From contig NZ_SJFN01000027.1 in NCBI RefSeq assembly GCF_004328075.1, positions 1 to 43,647 on the forward strand: a stretch of DNA of 43,647 nt, written 5' to 3'. The notes below the pieces were generated by a model. That model worked only from the letters and a program-made list of their open reading frames with translations. It had not been told where the DNA came from and did no database searches. The stretch is from Siculibacillus lacustris (lineage in GTDB: Bacteria; Pseudomonadota; Alphaproteobacteria; Rhizobiales; Ancalomicrobiaceae). Both the position numbers and the translations under genes were made by a program. This document shows positions 29,942 to 37,755 of the stretch, in pieces (within the stretch, counting starts at the first letter, position 1; every line of letters begins with the position of its first letter).

Positions 29942-30440
29942 AGCTGGTCGCCTTCGACTTCACGAGGTCCGTGAGCTGCGCATAGGAGGCCTTGAGGCCC
30001 TCCTTGGCGCTCGAATAGGAGGCTTCGGTCGCCAGCAATCCGGCATAGACCGGCTCCATCACGTCCCGAACGATGCGCTGTTCCGGGACCCGGCGATTGG
30101 AGTGATAGCCGACCACCCGACCCTGATCGTCGTAGGACGGCGTGACATGGGCGAACACCCAATAATAGTCGCCCCAGCGGGTCATGTTCTTGACGTAGGC
30201 GAAGACTTCCTTCTCTTCGGCGAGCCGATCCCACAACAGCTTGAACACCGCCCGCGGCATGTCGGGATGGCGGATGATCGAGTGTGGTGCCCCCATCAGT
30301 TCGGCGCGGGAATAGCCGCAGACCTTGGAAAAGGTACGGTTCGCATAGGTGATCTTCCCCTTGAGATCGGTCTTGGAGACGATGATCTCGTCGGGGGCGA
30401 ACGTCACCTCGCGGTTCGTTGGAACAATCTTCTGAGCCAT
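29916..30440 (-). CDS. PAS-only protein resembling the FAD-binding PAS of Aer/CetB
   Basis: The 174-residue soluble protein is essentially one PAS domain plus a C-terminal helix. It aligns with the E. coli Aer PAS domain almost residue for residue: N34 in [14 protein letters not shown]57, H58 and D60 in [13 protein letters not shown], and Y93 in [12 protein letters not shown]. These Aer residues are known to matter for FAD binding. It has no membrane anchor or signalling domain. The following gene, overlapping by 26 bp, is a chemoreceptor without a sensor domain, so the pair looks like a split Aer, comparable with CetB-CetA. I chose ATG 30440 because the preceding 48 in-frame residues have no family similarity. 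Confidence 0.88.
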   Translation of the reverse strand: MAQKIVPTNREVTFAPDEIIVSKTDLKGKITYANRTFSKVCGYSRAELMGAPHSIIRHPDMPRAVFKLLWDRLAEEKEVFAYVKNMTRWGDYYWVFAHVTPSYDDQGRVVGYHSNRRVPEQRIVRDVMEPVYAGLLATEASYSSAKEGLKASYAQLTDLVKSKATSYDELIFSL

Positions 30441-30788
30441 GGGCAGCGCATCCGGGCAAAATCGTCGGGATCGATGCAACAGAATTGGCGTCGAAGCGGT
30501 TAACAATTCGTTCGAATGGCCTCGACGTGGTGGTCTCTCGTAGAACTCTTTTGTCGAAGGTCCGTGTAATTCCAAGTGTCGCACAATAATTTCAGTTCAC
30601 CGCCACACGGAATACCTTACCGGGCGTCACCGCCGACTCGGCGCGTCCTCGGGTCGTGCATCGCCTCCACTCGGTCGGCGTCGGGGTGACGGGCGTTCGC
30701 GAGAGGCGCCGGCCGGGCCGTTTGACTCGGATTCTTCGACTTTCGGAATTTTTGCATTGCCATTTCGCGGTGCAGCATTATATTGGGA
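30441..30788. other. Intergenic region upstream of the PAS gene and the sRNA
   Basis: This stretch has lower GC than the flanks, especially 30480-30620 and 30720-30790. It must hold the minus-strand promoter of the PAS/MCP operon and the plus-strand promoter of the sRNA. An 80-codon minus-strand frame (30617-30859) crosses the sRNA and its terminator; it has no recognisable similarity, so I do not call it a gene. Confidence 0.5.
30757..30784 (+). promoter_or_regulatory. Predicted promoter of the sRNA
   Basis: TTGCCA (30757-30762), 16-bp spacer, TATATT (30779-30784). This sigma70-like pair would start transcription near 30790, about 85 nt before the end of the terminator, which is close to the 77-80 nt length reported for alpha-r8/MmgR RNAs. 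Alternative pairing of TTGCAT (30752) with CATTAT (30776), 18-bp spacer, is also possible. Confidence 0.55.
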
Positions 30789-30789
30789 A

Positions 30790-30873
30790 GGTGATCGGCG
30801 CTCCGGCGTCGGCCACGGCCCTCCTTGGGCGTTTCCTCCCTAGACTTGGGCCGCCGCAAGGCGGCCTTTTTTT
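30790..30873 (+). ncRNA. mmgR: Small RNA of the alpha-r8 (MmgR/suhB) family
   Basis: The sequence carries CTCCTTGGGCGTTTCCTCCC (30821-30840) followed by TAGACTTGGG and a perfect intrinsic terminator. The block TTTCCTCCCT (30832-30841) is the conserved single-stranded core I recall for the alphaproteobacterial alpha-r8 family (MmgR of Sinorhizobium, Rfam suhB RNA). A plausible promoter sits at the right distance upstream and no plus-strand protein gene could use this terminator. In Sinorhizobium meliloti MmgR is trans-acting and limits polyhydroxybutyrate and phasin levels. Function here is inferred by family. The 5' end is approximate. Confidence 0.75.
30849..30873 (+). terminator. Rho-independent terminator of the sRNA
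   Basis: GGCCGCC (30849-30855), loop GCAA, GGCGGCC (30860-30866), then seven T (30867-30873). This is the only textbook intrinsic terminator with a long T-run in the window. Confidence 0.95.
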
Positions 30874-30890
30874 ATGCCCACGGCGCCGGG

Positions 30891-31316
30891 TCAGTGCGGC
30901 AGGCGCATCGGTCGGCCGTCGGGGCCGCGCAACGGAAACAGCCCGGCCTGGAAGGCGACGCTCATGTGCCCGGCCTTGGTGATCGCCTGTTCGGCGGTGT
31001 CGGCCGGCAGTTCGGCGCGGGCGGCCTCGGCGAACAGCGCCATCCAGCGGTCGAAATGGGCGGGCTCGATCTTCAGCGCCCAGTGCGGCGGGAACGGCTT
31101 GCCCTGGTAGCGTTCGGTGCCGAGCAGTTGGCGCGACCAGAAGTCGACGATCACCGCCAGATGGGCCTCGGGCTCGGGCAGAGCCGCCAGGATCGGCGCC
31201 AGCAGCGCATCATCGGTCCATCCCGCATAGAAGCGGCGCACCATCCGCACGATCGCCGTCTCGATCTGGGCCGCCTCGGGACCAGGGGTCGCCACGTTCA
31301 TCAGATCGCGTTCCAT
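30891..31316 (-). CDS. Group III truncated haemoglobin
   Basis: The small haem protein (141 residues from ATG 31316) belongs to the TrHb3 family. Family marks include the B-helix tyrosine in VRRFYAGWTDD, FWSRQLLGTERYQGKPFPPH with the G-helix-type WSR segment, and the proximal-side histidine in HFDRWMALFAE. Group III globins are proposed to handle oxygen, NO or peroxide in the cytoplasm. ATG 31316 is preferred because GAGG lies 8 bp upstream; ATG 31337 would add seven residues without an SD. It stands 107 bp after the cobB stop on the same strand, so it may be the last gene of the cobA-cobB unit. Confidence 0.9.
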   Translation of the reverse strand: MERDLMNVATPGPEAAQIETAIVRMVRRFYAGWTDDALLAPILAALPEPEAHLAVIVDFWSRQLLGTERYQGKPFPPHWALKIEPAHFDRWMALFAEAARAELPADTAEQAITKAGHMSVAFQAGLFPLRGPDGRPMRLPH

Positions 31317-31423
31317 GTCTTCGGCCTCGTCGCGCATGGGAGGCCCAGTGCTCGCAGGTCCGCGGCGCGCCCCGCAATCCGCAGAATCACACAACCGCCG
31401 TGACGGACGCGGCGAGATCGACC

Positions 31424-32752
31424 TCAGGCGCCGGCGATCACATGGAAGAAGCTGCCGGTGACCCGCCCGCGCCGAGCGCCGGTCGCCACGGAAGCGCCGC
31501 CGTGGACGTCGGCGGCGAGCGCGAAGGGCGGGTCGCCCCCGGCATCGATCACCGTGGCGTAGTGGAACTCGTGGCCGGCGAGGCGTTGCCCCGCGCGGCC
31601 CAGAATTCCGTCGGCGAGGAGTTCGACCGAGCGATAGCCGAGAGTCATCCGCCGCGTCGCGAAGGAGGTGGCGACGTCGAGGAGGCCGGCCATCGGATGG
31701 ACGGTGCCGGCAGCGTCGGTCAGCGTGCGCCCGAGCACCATGTAGCCGCCGCACTCGCCGTGCACCGGCCGGGTCTCGGCGAAGCGGGCGAGCCCGGCGC
31801 GGAAGCCCGTCGCCGCGGCGAGGCGTCCGGCGTGGAGTTCCGGATAGCCGCCGGGCAGCCAGCACACGTCGCAATCGTCCGGCGGCGCCTCGTCGGCGAG
31901 CGGCGAGAAGGGGACGATCTCCGCCCCGGCGGCCCGCCAGCCGAGCAGGAGATGGGGATAGAGGAAGGTGAAGGCGGCGTCGCGCGCCACCGCGATGCGC
32001 GCGCCCGGCGGCGGCAGTGGCCGCCCGCCCGAGGGATCCGGGGCGCCGAGCGGCGCGGCGCACGCGATCACCCGGTCGATCGCCAGATGGGCCTCGGCGA
32101 AATCGGCGAGGCGGTCGAGGATCGCCGCGAGATCGGCGGTCTCTTCGGCCTGGACCAGACCGAGATGGCGCTCCGGCAGCACCAGATCCGGCCGCCGCGG
32201 CAGCGCGCCGAGCACCTCGACGCCGATCGCCGTCATCGCCTGGGTCACCAAACGGACGTGCCGCTCCGAGCCGACCCGGTTGAGGATCACCCCGGCGATC
32301 GCCAGATCCGGCGCCAGCACCCGGATACCGGCCACCGCCGCCGCCGCCGACTGCGACTGGCCGGAGACGTCGAGCACCAGCACCAGCGGCAGGCCGAGGG
32401 CGCGGGCGACGTCGACACTGGCGCCGCTGCGGCCGGGCGTGTCGCCGACCCCGTCGAGGAGGCCCATCAGTCCTTCGACCACCACCAGATCGGCGCCGAC
32501 CGCCGCCTGGCGCGCCAGCCCGGCGAGCAGCGCCGGCGGCATCGCCCAACTGTCGAGATTGAGGCTCGGCCGTCCGGTCGCGGCGCCGTGGAAGGCCGGA
32601 TCGATATAGTCGGGGCCGCATTTGGCGCCGGACACGGCGAGGCCGCGTCGCGCCAGCGCCCGCATCAGTCCGAGGGTCACGGTGGTCTTGCCGCTGCCCG
32701 AGCGCAGCGCCGCCACCAGAAGACCGCGAGGAACGGCGGGGGGAGGGGTCAT
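31424..32752 (-). CDS. cobB: Cobyrinic acid a,c-diamide synthase
   Basis: CobB/CbiA uses ATP and glutamine to amidate carboxylates a and c of the corrin ring (hydrogenobyrinic acid in the aerobic route). The N-terminal P-loop half is seen in RGLLVAALRSGSGKTTVTLG and KCGPDYIDPAFH. The C-terminal half is a class I glutamine amidotransferase with the nucleophile cysteine in HGECGGYMVLGRTL and WLPGGYPELHAG. The length of 442 residues is typical. Its start overlaps the cobA stop as ATGA (32749-32752), showing coupled translation. Confidence 0.97.
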   Translation of the reverse strand: MTPPPAVPRGLLVAALRSGSGKTTVTLGLMRALARRGLAVSGAKCGPDYIDPAFHGAATGRPSLNLDSWAMPPALLAGLARQAAVGADLVVVEGLMGLLDGVGDTPGRSGASVDVARALGLPLVLVLDVSGQSQSAAAAVAGIRVLAPDLAIAGVILNRVGSERHVRLVTQAMTAIGVEVLGALPRRPDLVLPERHLGLVQAEETADLAAILDRLADFAEAHLAIDRVIACAAPLGAPDPSGGRPLPPPGARIAVARDAAFTFLYPHLLLGWRAAGAEIVPFSPLADEAPPDDCDVCWLPGGYPELHAGRLAAATGFRAGLARFAETRPVHGECGGYMVLGRTLTDAAGTVHPMAGLLDVATSFATRRMTLGYRSVELLADGILGRAGQRLAGHEFHYATVIDAGGDPPFALAADVHGGASVATGARRGRVTGSFFHVIAGA

Positions 32753-33540
32753 GGCCGGCCGTCGCCGTAGCCGAGGGCGGCGCGCAGCGGCACGATCGAG
32801 CCGACCACGGTGATGGTCGGCGCCTCGATGCCGGCGAGCGCGGTGTCCTCGATCGCCCCGGCCAGGGTGGTCACCAGCACCTTCTGGTCGGGCGTGGTGG
32901 CGCGGGTCACGAAGCCCATCGGCGTGTCGGGGGGAAGCCCGGCGGCGGTGAAGGCCGCGACGATCGCCGGCAGATTGCTCATCGCCATGTAGAGGACCAG
33001 GGGCGCCCCGGTCCGCACGAAGGCCGCCCAGTCGGTCGCTTCCGGGCCCTCGACGGCGTAATGGCCGGTCATCAGCACGATCGCCTGATTGGTGTCGCGG
33101 GTGGTCGCCGGGATGCCCGCGGCGGCGAGGCCGCCGAGGCCGGCGGTGATGCCGGGGACGACGTGGAACGGCACGCCGGCCTGATGCAGAGCGAGCGCCT
33201 CCTCGCCGCCGCGCCCGAACACGAAGGGATCGCCGCCCTTGAGCCGCAGCACCCGTTTGCCCTGGCGCGCCAGTTCGATCAGCCGCTCGGTGATGTCGCG
33301 CTGCTTGGCCGAAGGCTTGCCGCCGCGCTTGCCCGCGAATTCGCGCTCGGCATCGGGACGTACCAGGGCGACGATGTCGGGGCCGACCAGGGCGTCGTAG
33401 ACCAGCACGTCGGCGGTCGCCAAGGCATGGATCGCCCGAGCGGTGAGCAGGCCGGGGTCACCCGGGCCGGCGCCGACCAGCCACACGCTGCCCGGCACGA
33501 ACTCCGGCAGATGCCGCGTCAGCGGTCCGAGATCGATCAT
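32749..33540 (-). CDS. cobA: Uroporphyrinogen-III C-methyltransferase (SUMT)
   Basis: CobA methylates uroporphyrinogen III at C2 and C7 with S-adenosylmethionine to give precorrin-2, the entry to the corrin pathway. The 263-residue protein has the SUMT signatures WLVGAGPGDPGLLTARA near the N terminus, VLVYDALV, LRLKGGDPFVFGRGGEEA and VPGITAGLGGLAAAGIPATT. There is no siroheme-synthase (CysG) N-terminal domain. ATG 33540 is preceded by GGAAGG at 7 bp, which decides it over the upstream in-frame start at 33582. It is divergent from cbiD with 50 bp between start codons. Confidence 0.97.
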   Translation of the reverse strand: MIDLGPLTRHLPEFVPGSVWLVGAGPGDPGLLTARAIHALATADVLVYDALVGPDIVALVRPDAEREFAGKRGGKPSAKQRDITERLIELARQGKRVLRLKGGDPFVFGRGGEEALALHQAGVPFHVVPGITAGLGGLAAAGIPATTRDTNQAIVLMTGHYAVEGPEATDWAAFVRTGAPLVLYMAMSNLPAIVAAFTAAGLPPDTPMGFVTRATTPDQKVLVTTLAGAIEDTALAGIEAPTITVVGSIVPLRAALGYGDGRP

Positions 33541-33590
33541 CGTACATCCTTCCGTTGACGTCGCCGGCGGTTCAGATACCAACTCGCGAC

Positions 33591-34724
33591 ATGATTGACG
33601 ACCTTCCTCCGACCAATGATCCGGCCCCCGCGGACCTGCGCCGCGGCTGGACCACCGGTGCCTGCGCCACCGCCGCGGCCAAGGCGGCGTGGCGGGCGCT
33701 GATCCTCGGCGACTTCCCCGATCCGGTGGAGATCGCCCTGCCCGGCGGCGGCCGTCCGGCCTTCGCGCTGGCCACTCAGGAGCGCGGCGACGGCTTTGCC
33801 CGCGCCGGCGTGGTCAAGGACGCCGGCGACGATCCCGACGTCACCCACGGCGCGCTGATCGTCGCGACCGTTTGCCGCGGTGCCCCGGGCGCGGGCACGA
33901 CCTTCCGCGCCGGGCGCGGCGTCGGCACGGTGACCCGCCCCGGCCTGCCGATCGGGGTCGGCGAACCGGCGATCAATCCGGTACCGCGCGCCATGATCTC
34001 GGCGGCGATCGCCGAGGTCGCGGCGGAAGCCGGCATCGCCCCGGACGCCGAGGTCGAGATCGCCATCGTCGACGGCGAGAGTCTGGCGCTGAAGACCCTC
34101 AATCCGCGGCTCGGCATCGTCGGCGGCCTGTCGGTGCTCGGCACCACCGGCATCGTCGTGCCCTTCTCCTGCTCGGCCTGGATCCACTCGATCCACCGCG
34201 GCATCGACGTGGCGCGGGCCTGCGGCCTCTCCCATGTCGCGGGCGCCACCGGCCACACCAGCGAACTCGCGGTCCAGGCGCTGCACGGGCTCACCGACGT
34301 GGCGATGATCGACATGGGCGACTTCGTCGGCGGCATGTTGAAGTACCTGCGCAGCCATCCGGTCGCCCGCGTCACGGTGGCCGGCGGCATCGCCAAGATG
34401 GTCAAGCTGGCGCAGGGGATGGCCGATCTCCACTCCAAGCGCGGATCGGTCGACCACGAATTCCTGGCGCGGATCGCCGCCGACGGCGGCGCGACGCAAG
34501 CGACCGTCGAGCGGGTGCGGAGCGCCAATTCGGCGCTCGAGGTGCTGGAGATCGCCCGCGCGGACGGCTTCGATCTCGGCGGCCCGATCGCCGCGGCCGC
34601 CTGGGCGACCGCCGCCAAATTGCTCGGCGACGCGCCGATCGCGCTCGAAGTGGCGGTGTTCGACCGTCAGGGCGGACTGGTCGCCTCGACGGGTTTTCGG
34701 GACGTGGCGTCGCGCGGCGCCTGA
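33591..34724 (+). CDS. cbiD: Cobalt-precorrin-5B/precorrin C1-methyltransferase CbiD
   Basis: CbiD carries out the C1 methylation during ring contraction. It is unrelated to CobF, which does this step in Pseudomonas denitrificans. The 377-residue protein shows the family N terminus LRRGWTTGACATAAAKAAW, the glycine-rich GRGVGTVTRPGLPIGVGEPA, NPRLGIVGGLSVLGTTGIV and the C-terminal GFDLGGPIAAAAW. It sits on the plus strand inside a mostly minus-strand cob cluster. No cobF is present in the window, so CbiD presumably replaces it in an otherwise aerobic (CobG-type) route, as known in some other proteobacteria. ATG 33591 matches the family start; an in-frame TTG lies at 33555. Confidence 0.95.
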   Translation: MIDDLPPTNDPAPADLRRGWTTGACATAAAKAAWRALILGDFPDPVEIALPGGGRPAFALATQERGDGFARAGVVKDAGDDPDVTHGALIVATVCRGAPGAGTTFRAGRGVGTVTRPGLPIGVGEPAINPVPRAMISAAIAEVAAEAGIAPDAEVEIAIVDGESLALKTLNPRLGIVGGLSVLGTTGIVVPFSCSAWIHSIHRGIDVARACGLSHVAGATGHTSELAVQALHGLTDVAMIDMGDFVGGMLKYLRSHPVARVTVAGGIAKMVKLAQGMADLHSKRGSVDHEFLARIAADGGATQATVERVRSANSALEVLEIARADGFDLGGPIAAAAWATAAKLLGDAPIALEVAVFDRQGGLVASTGFRDVASRGA

Positions 34725-34726
34725 AC

Positions 34727-34752
34727 CGCAGATTTCCCTACGGATTTCTGCG
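34727..34752 (+). terminator. Hairpin just after cbiD
   Basis: CGCAGA-TT-TCC-CTAC-GGA-TT-TCTGCG: a 6-bp stem, symmetrical TT internal loop and 3-bp inner stem, starting 3 bp after the cbiD stop. No T-run follows. It could attenuate transcription between cbiD and the small membrane protein gene. Confidence 0.4.
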
Positions 34753-34838
34753 CGGAGCGCGGCCCCCACCGCTGGACAGCCGTCCGAGCCGCCCTCATTG
34801 TGACGGGCGTTGATATTCGTCCATTGCCGGAGGCTTCG

Positions 34839-35204
34839 ATGTCCTACACCCCAACCCCCGATGCGTCTTCGCCGGCCTCTCCCAAGACCTGGGCGATCGT
34901 CGTCTGGGCCCTCTACCTCGGCGGCGCGGTGACCGTCGGCATCGCCGGGATCGTCGGCCTGATCGTCGCCTACCTGAAGCGGGGCGACGTCGCCGGGACG
35001 GTCTACGCGAGCCACATCACCTCGGCGATCCGGACCTTCTGGATCTCGCTGATCGCCGGGATCATCGGCTTCGTGCTGTCCTTCGTCGGCATCGGCCTCC
35101 TGGTGCTGATCGCGGTGGGCATCTGGAGCCTGTTCCGCGCGGTGCGCGGCCTGCTCAAGGCGCTCGACGCCAAGCCGATCGACGATCCCGAAGGCTGGCT
35201 GTGA
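34839..35204 (+). CDS. Small DUF4870-like membrane protein
   Basis: The 121-residue protein has three predicted membrane helices: TWAIVVWALYLGGAVTVGIA running into GIVGLIVAYLK, a second from about SLIAGIIGFVLSFVGIGLLV, and a third in VLIAVGIWSLFRAVRG. A loop with SHITSAIRTFWIS fits the DUF4870/YtxG-like family of small membrane proteins of unknown role. The N-terminal 25 residues are Pro/Ser-rich and probably cytoplasmic. GGAGG lies 5 bp before ATG 34839, so translation should be efficient. It follows cbiD by 114 bp on the same strand and is convergent with cobM (4-bp gap). There is no direct evidence of a cobalamin role. Confidence 0.8.
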   Translation: MSYTPTPDASSPASPKTWAIVVWALYLGGAVTVGIAGIVGLIVAYLKRGDVAGTVYASHITSAIRTFWISLIAGIIGFVLSFVGIGLLVLIAVGIWSLFRAVRGLLKALDAKPIDDPEGWL

Positions 35205-35208
35205 CGGT

Positions 35209-35979
35209 TCACTCGGCACGGTCGTCGCGCCCGCGGAAGCGCCGCTGATAGGTCGGGTCGTAGAGTGAGGACTCCCGCACCAGATCGGCCGCCAGCGCAC
35301 GGCCGACCAGGATCAGCGCGGTGCGTTCGATCGGGTCGGCGGCGAGCGCCGCCTCGATCGTGCCCAGCGTCGCGCGGATCACCCGTTCGTCGGGCCAGGT
35401 GGCGCGGAACACCACCGCCACCGGACAGTCCGCGCCGTAGAAGGGCGTGAGTTCGGCGACCACCCGATCGACGACGTGGATCGACAGATGAATCGCCAGC
35501 GTCGCGCGGGTCGCGGCGAAGGCGGCCAGCGTCTCGGTCGGCGGCATCGACGAGGCCCGTCCCGAAGTGCGGGTCAGGACCACCGACTGCGCCACCTCGG
35601 GCAGGGTCAGTTCCTGCCCGAGCACCGCCGCGGCGGCCGCGAAGGACGGCACCCCCGGCGTCACCGTGTAGGGGATGCCGAGCCGTTCCAACCGGCGGAT
35701 CTGCTCGCCCATCGCGCTCCACACCGACAGATCGCCCGACTGCAGCCGCGCCACGTCGTGGCCGTCGCTTTCCGCGCGCACGAATTCCGCCTCGATCTCG
35801 TCGAGCGACAAGGGCGCGGTGTCGACGATGCGGGCGTCGGGACGGGCATGGACCAGCACGTCCCTGGAGACGATCGATCCCGCCCACAGCACCACGTCGG
35901 CGGCGGCGAGCCGATCGCGCCCGCGCACCGTGATCAGATCGGCGGCGCCCGGGCCGGCGCCGATGAAATGGACCGTCAT
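35209..35979 (-). CDS. cobM: Precorrin-4 C11-methyltransferase
   Basis: CobM/CbiF adds the methyl group at C11 of precorrin-4. The 256-residue protein belongs to the tetrapyrrole methylase fold. The N terminus [20 protein letters not shown] is diagnostic, followed by [33 protein letters not shown] and [20 protein letters not shown]. Its start overlaps the stop of cobE as ATGA (35976-35979), so cobL, cobE and cobM form one coupled unit. It ends 4 bp from the convergent membrane-protein gene. Confidence 0.96.
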   Translation of the reverse strand: MTVHFIGAGPGAADLITVRGRDRLAAADVVLWAGSIVSRDVLVHARPDARIVDTAPLSLDEIEAEFVRAESDGHDVARLQSGDLSVWSAMGEQIRRLERLGIPYTVTPGVPSFAAAAAVLGQELTLPEVAQSVVLTRTSGRASSMPPTETLAAFAATRATLAIHLSIHVVDRVVAELTPFYGADCPVAVVFRATWPDERVIRATLGTIEAALAADPIERTALILVGRALAADLVRESSLYDPTYQRRFRGRDDRAE

Positions 35980-36383
35980 GTCGTCTCCTCCGTCGCGCCG
36001 CCGATCGCCACCGCCACCGTCGCGCCCGCTTCCGCCATCCGTTCGACCACCAGCCGGCTGCCGCGCCCCGCGCCGGCCAGCGCCGCGCCTTCGGCGATCG
36101 CCGGCACCCCGAACAGCTCCACCACCCGCTCCGACCGCGTCGTCACCCGATCGGCGACCGCGGCCAGCGCCGCCCGCGGCAGATGCACCAGGGGCAGGCC
36201 GAGACGCACCGCCGCCTCGCCGATCCCCGCCTCGCCGACCTTGTCGACCACCGTGAACAGCGCCGCCGGCAGGGCGGGCGCATCCGCCGCGGCCAGCGCC
36301 CGCTCGACCAGCGCGGCGATCGCCTCGCCCGAGACGCCGGTGCGACAGCCGATGCCGACCGCCAGGAACCGCCCCGCGGTCAC
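35976..36383 (-). CDS. cobE: CobE (CbiG C-terminal domain) corrin biosynthesis protein
   Basis: CobE corresponds to the C-terminal half of CbiG and is needed for corrin synthesis in organisms such as Pseudomonas; its exact chemical role is unsettled. The 135-residue protein starts with [20 protein letters not shown], the typical glycine-cysteine-arginine motif of this family. The CbiG N-terminal hydrolase-like domain is absent, as expected in an aerobic pathway where the lactone is handled differently. The start is GTG 36383, which overlaps the cobL stop as GTGA (36380-36383). The end overlaps cobM. Confidence 0.9.
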   Translation of the reverse strand: MTAGRFLAVGIGCRTGVSGEAIAALVERALAAADAPALPAALFTVVDKVGEAGIGEAAVRLGLPLVHLPRAALAAVADRVTTRSERVVELFGVPAIAEGAALAGAGRGSRLVVERMAEAGATVAVAIGGATEETT

Positions 36384-37732
36384 CGCGTCGTCCCCCGGCC
36401 GTCCCCAGGGTTTTCCCCGGGGTCGTCCACAGGTTCGTCCCCGACCTCGTCCACAGGCGCGTCCAGCGTTTTCGCGAAGTCGTCCCCAGGTCGTCCACCG
36501 CTCGGCGCACCCGCCTTCTCCCAACACCACTGGACGATCGGCATCGCCGGGCGGAAGCCGCGGAAACTCCCCAGCGGCGCGGCGCGGGCGATGGAGATCT
36601 GGACCAACTCGCCGCCGAGGCGGGCGTGATGGGCGAAGACCTCGGCCTGGGTCTCCAGCGTCACAGCATTGGCGACCAGCCGCCCGCCCGGCGCCAGCTG
36701 TGTCCGGCACAGGTCGATCAGCTCGGCGTCGCAACCGCCGCCGCCCAGGAAGATCGCGTCCGGAGTCGGCAGGCCGGTGAGGGCCGCCGGAGCCCAGCCC
36801 TCGACGATCACCAGATCGGGCACGCCGAAGGCGGCGGCGTTGCGGGCGATCCGCGCGGTGCGGTCGGGCCGCGGCTCGATCGCCACCGCCCGGTTGGCGG
36901 GATCGGCGAGCATCCATTCGACCGCGATCGAGCCGGTGCCGGCGCCGACGTCCCACAGGAGTTCGCCGTGGCGCGGGGCGAGTTTGGCCAGGGTCACGGC
37001 GCGGATCTCGCGCTTGGTGATCTGGCCGTCGTTGTCGAAATAGGCGTCGGGGAGGCCGGGGCTCCGCGGCAGCACCCGGGCGCCGGCGTCGGCGACCACC
37101 TCGATCGCCACGGTGTTGAGCGGATCGAGATCGACCCGGTCGAAGTCGGCGGCAGTGCCGGCATGGACCCGCTCGCGCATGCCGCCCATCGCCTCGAGCA
37201 CGATCAGCCGCGAGCGGCCCATGCCGGAGGCGACCAGATGGGCGGCGAGCCGCCCCGGCGTGGTGCCGTCCCAGGACAGCACCAGGATCCGCCGCCCGGG
37301 CTGGAGATGGGGCACGATCTTTTCGAAGGCGCGGCCGTGCAGGGTCACCAGCGCGCAGTCCTGCACCGCCCAGCCGACCCGACTGGCGGCCAGCGAGAAG
37401 GCCGAGGGGGCCGGAATCGTCACGTATTCGGCCGGCGACACTTCGCGGGCGATCAGCGAGCCGACCCCGTAGGAGAAGGGGTCGCCCGAGGCCAGCACCG
37501 CCACCGGCCGGCCGCGGCGGGCGAGGATCGCCGGGAAGGCGTCGGTCAGCGGCACCGGCCAGGCGAGCTTCTCGGCGGCGACGTCGCCGATCAGAGAGAG
37601 ATGGCGTTTACCGCCGACCACCAGTTCCGCTTGATCGAGCAGCCGACGTGCGGCAGGAGACAGTCCGTCGAGCCCGTCCTCGCCGAGTCCGAGGATCGCC
37701 AGCCACGGATGTGGGGTGCGGGGTTCGGTCAT
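36380..37732 (-). CDS. cobL: Precorrin-6Y C5,15-methyltransferase (decarboxylating)
   Basis: CobL methylates precorrin-6B at C5 and C15 and removes the acetate carboxyl at C12. It is a fusion of a CbiE-like methylase (about residues 10-205; [40 protein letters not shown]) and a CbiT-like methylase (about 215-405; [34 protein letters not shown]). After the normal end at [10 protein letters not shown] there is an extra tail of 43 residues rich in Gly, Pro and Asp (for example [20 protein letters not shown]), encoded by short repeats with GTCCACAGG and GTCCCCAGG. Total 450 residues against about 400-415 normally. The start is only 23 bp from the divergent cobK start. Confidence 0.95.
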   Translation of the reverse strand: MTEPRTPHPWLAILGLGEDGLDGLSPAARRLLDQAELVVGGKRHLSLIGDVAAEKLAWPVPLTDAFPAILARRGRPVAVLASGDPFSYGVGSLIAREVSPAEYVTIPAPSAFSLAASRVGWAVQDCALVTLHGRAFEKIVPHLQPGRRILVLSWDGTTPGRLAAHLVASGMGRSRLIVLEAMGGMRERVHAGTAADFDRVDLDPLNTVAIEVVADAGARVLPRSPGLPDAYFDNDGQITKREIRAVTLAKLAPRHGELLWDVGAGTGSIAVEWMLADPANRAVAIEPRPDRTARIARNAAAFGVPDLVIVEGWAPAALTGLPTPDAIFLGGGGCDAELIDLCRTQLAPGGRLVANAVTLETQAEVFAHHARLGGELVQISIARAAPLGSFRGFRPAMPIVQWCWEKAGAPSGGRPGDDFAKTLDAPVDEVGDEPVDDPGENPGDGRGTTR

Positions 37733-37755
37733 GATGCGATCTCCCGGAGGATGAC

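Noticed and set aside
30617-30859. Small basic 80-residue minus-strand protein
   Set aside because: It crosses the sRNA, its promoter and terminator, lacks a good ribosome binding site and shows no family likeness.
36400-36500. DnaA boxes or a replication origin in the GTCCACAGG repeats
   Set aside because: They do not match TTATNCACA, lie within the cobL coding frame and have no AT-rich unwinding region.
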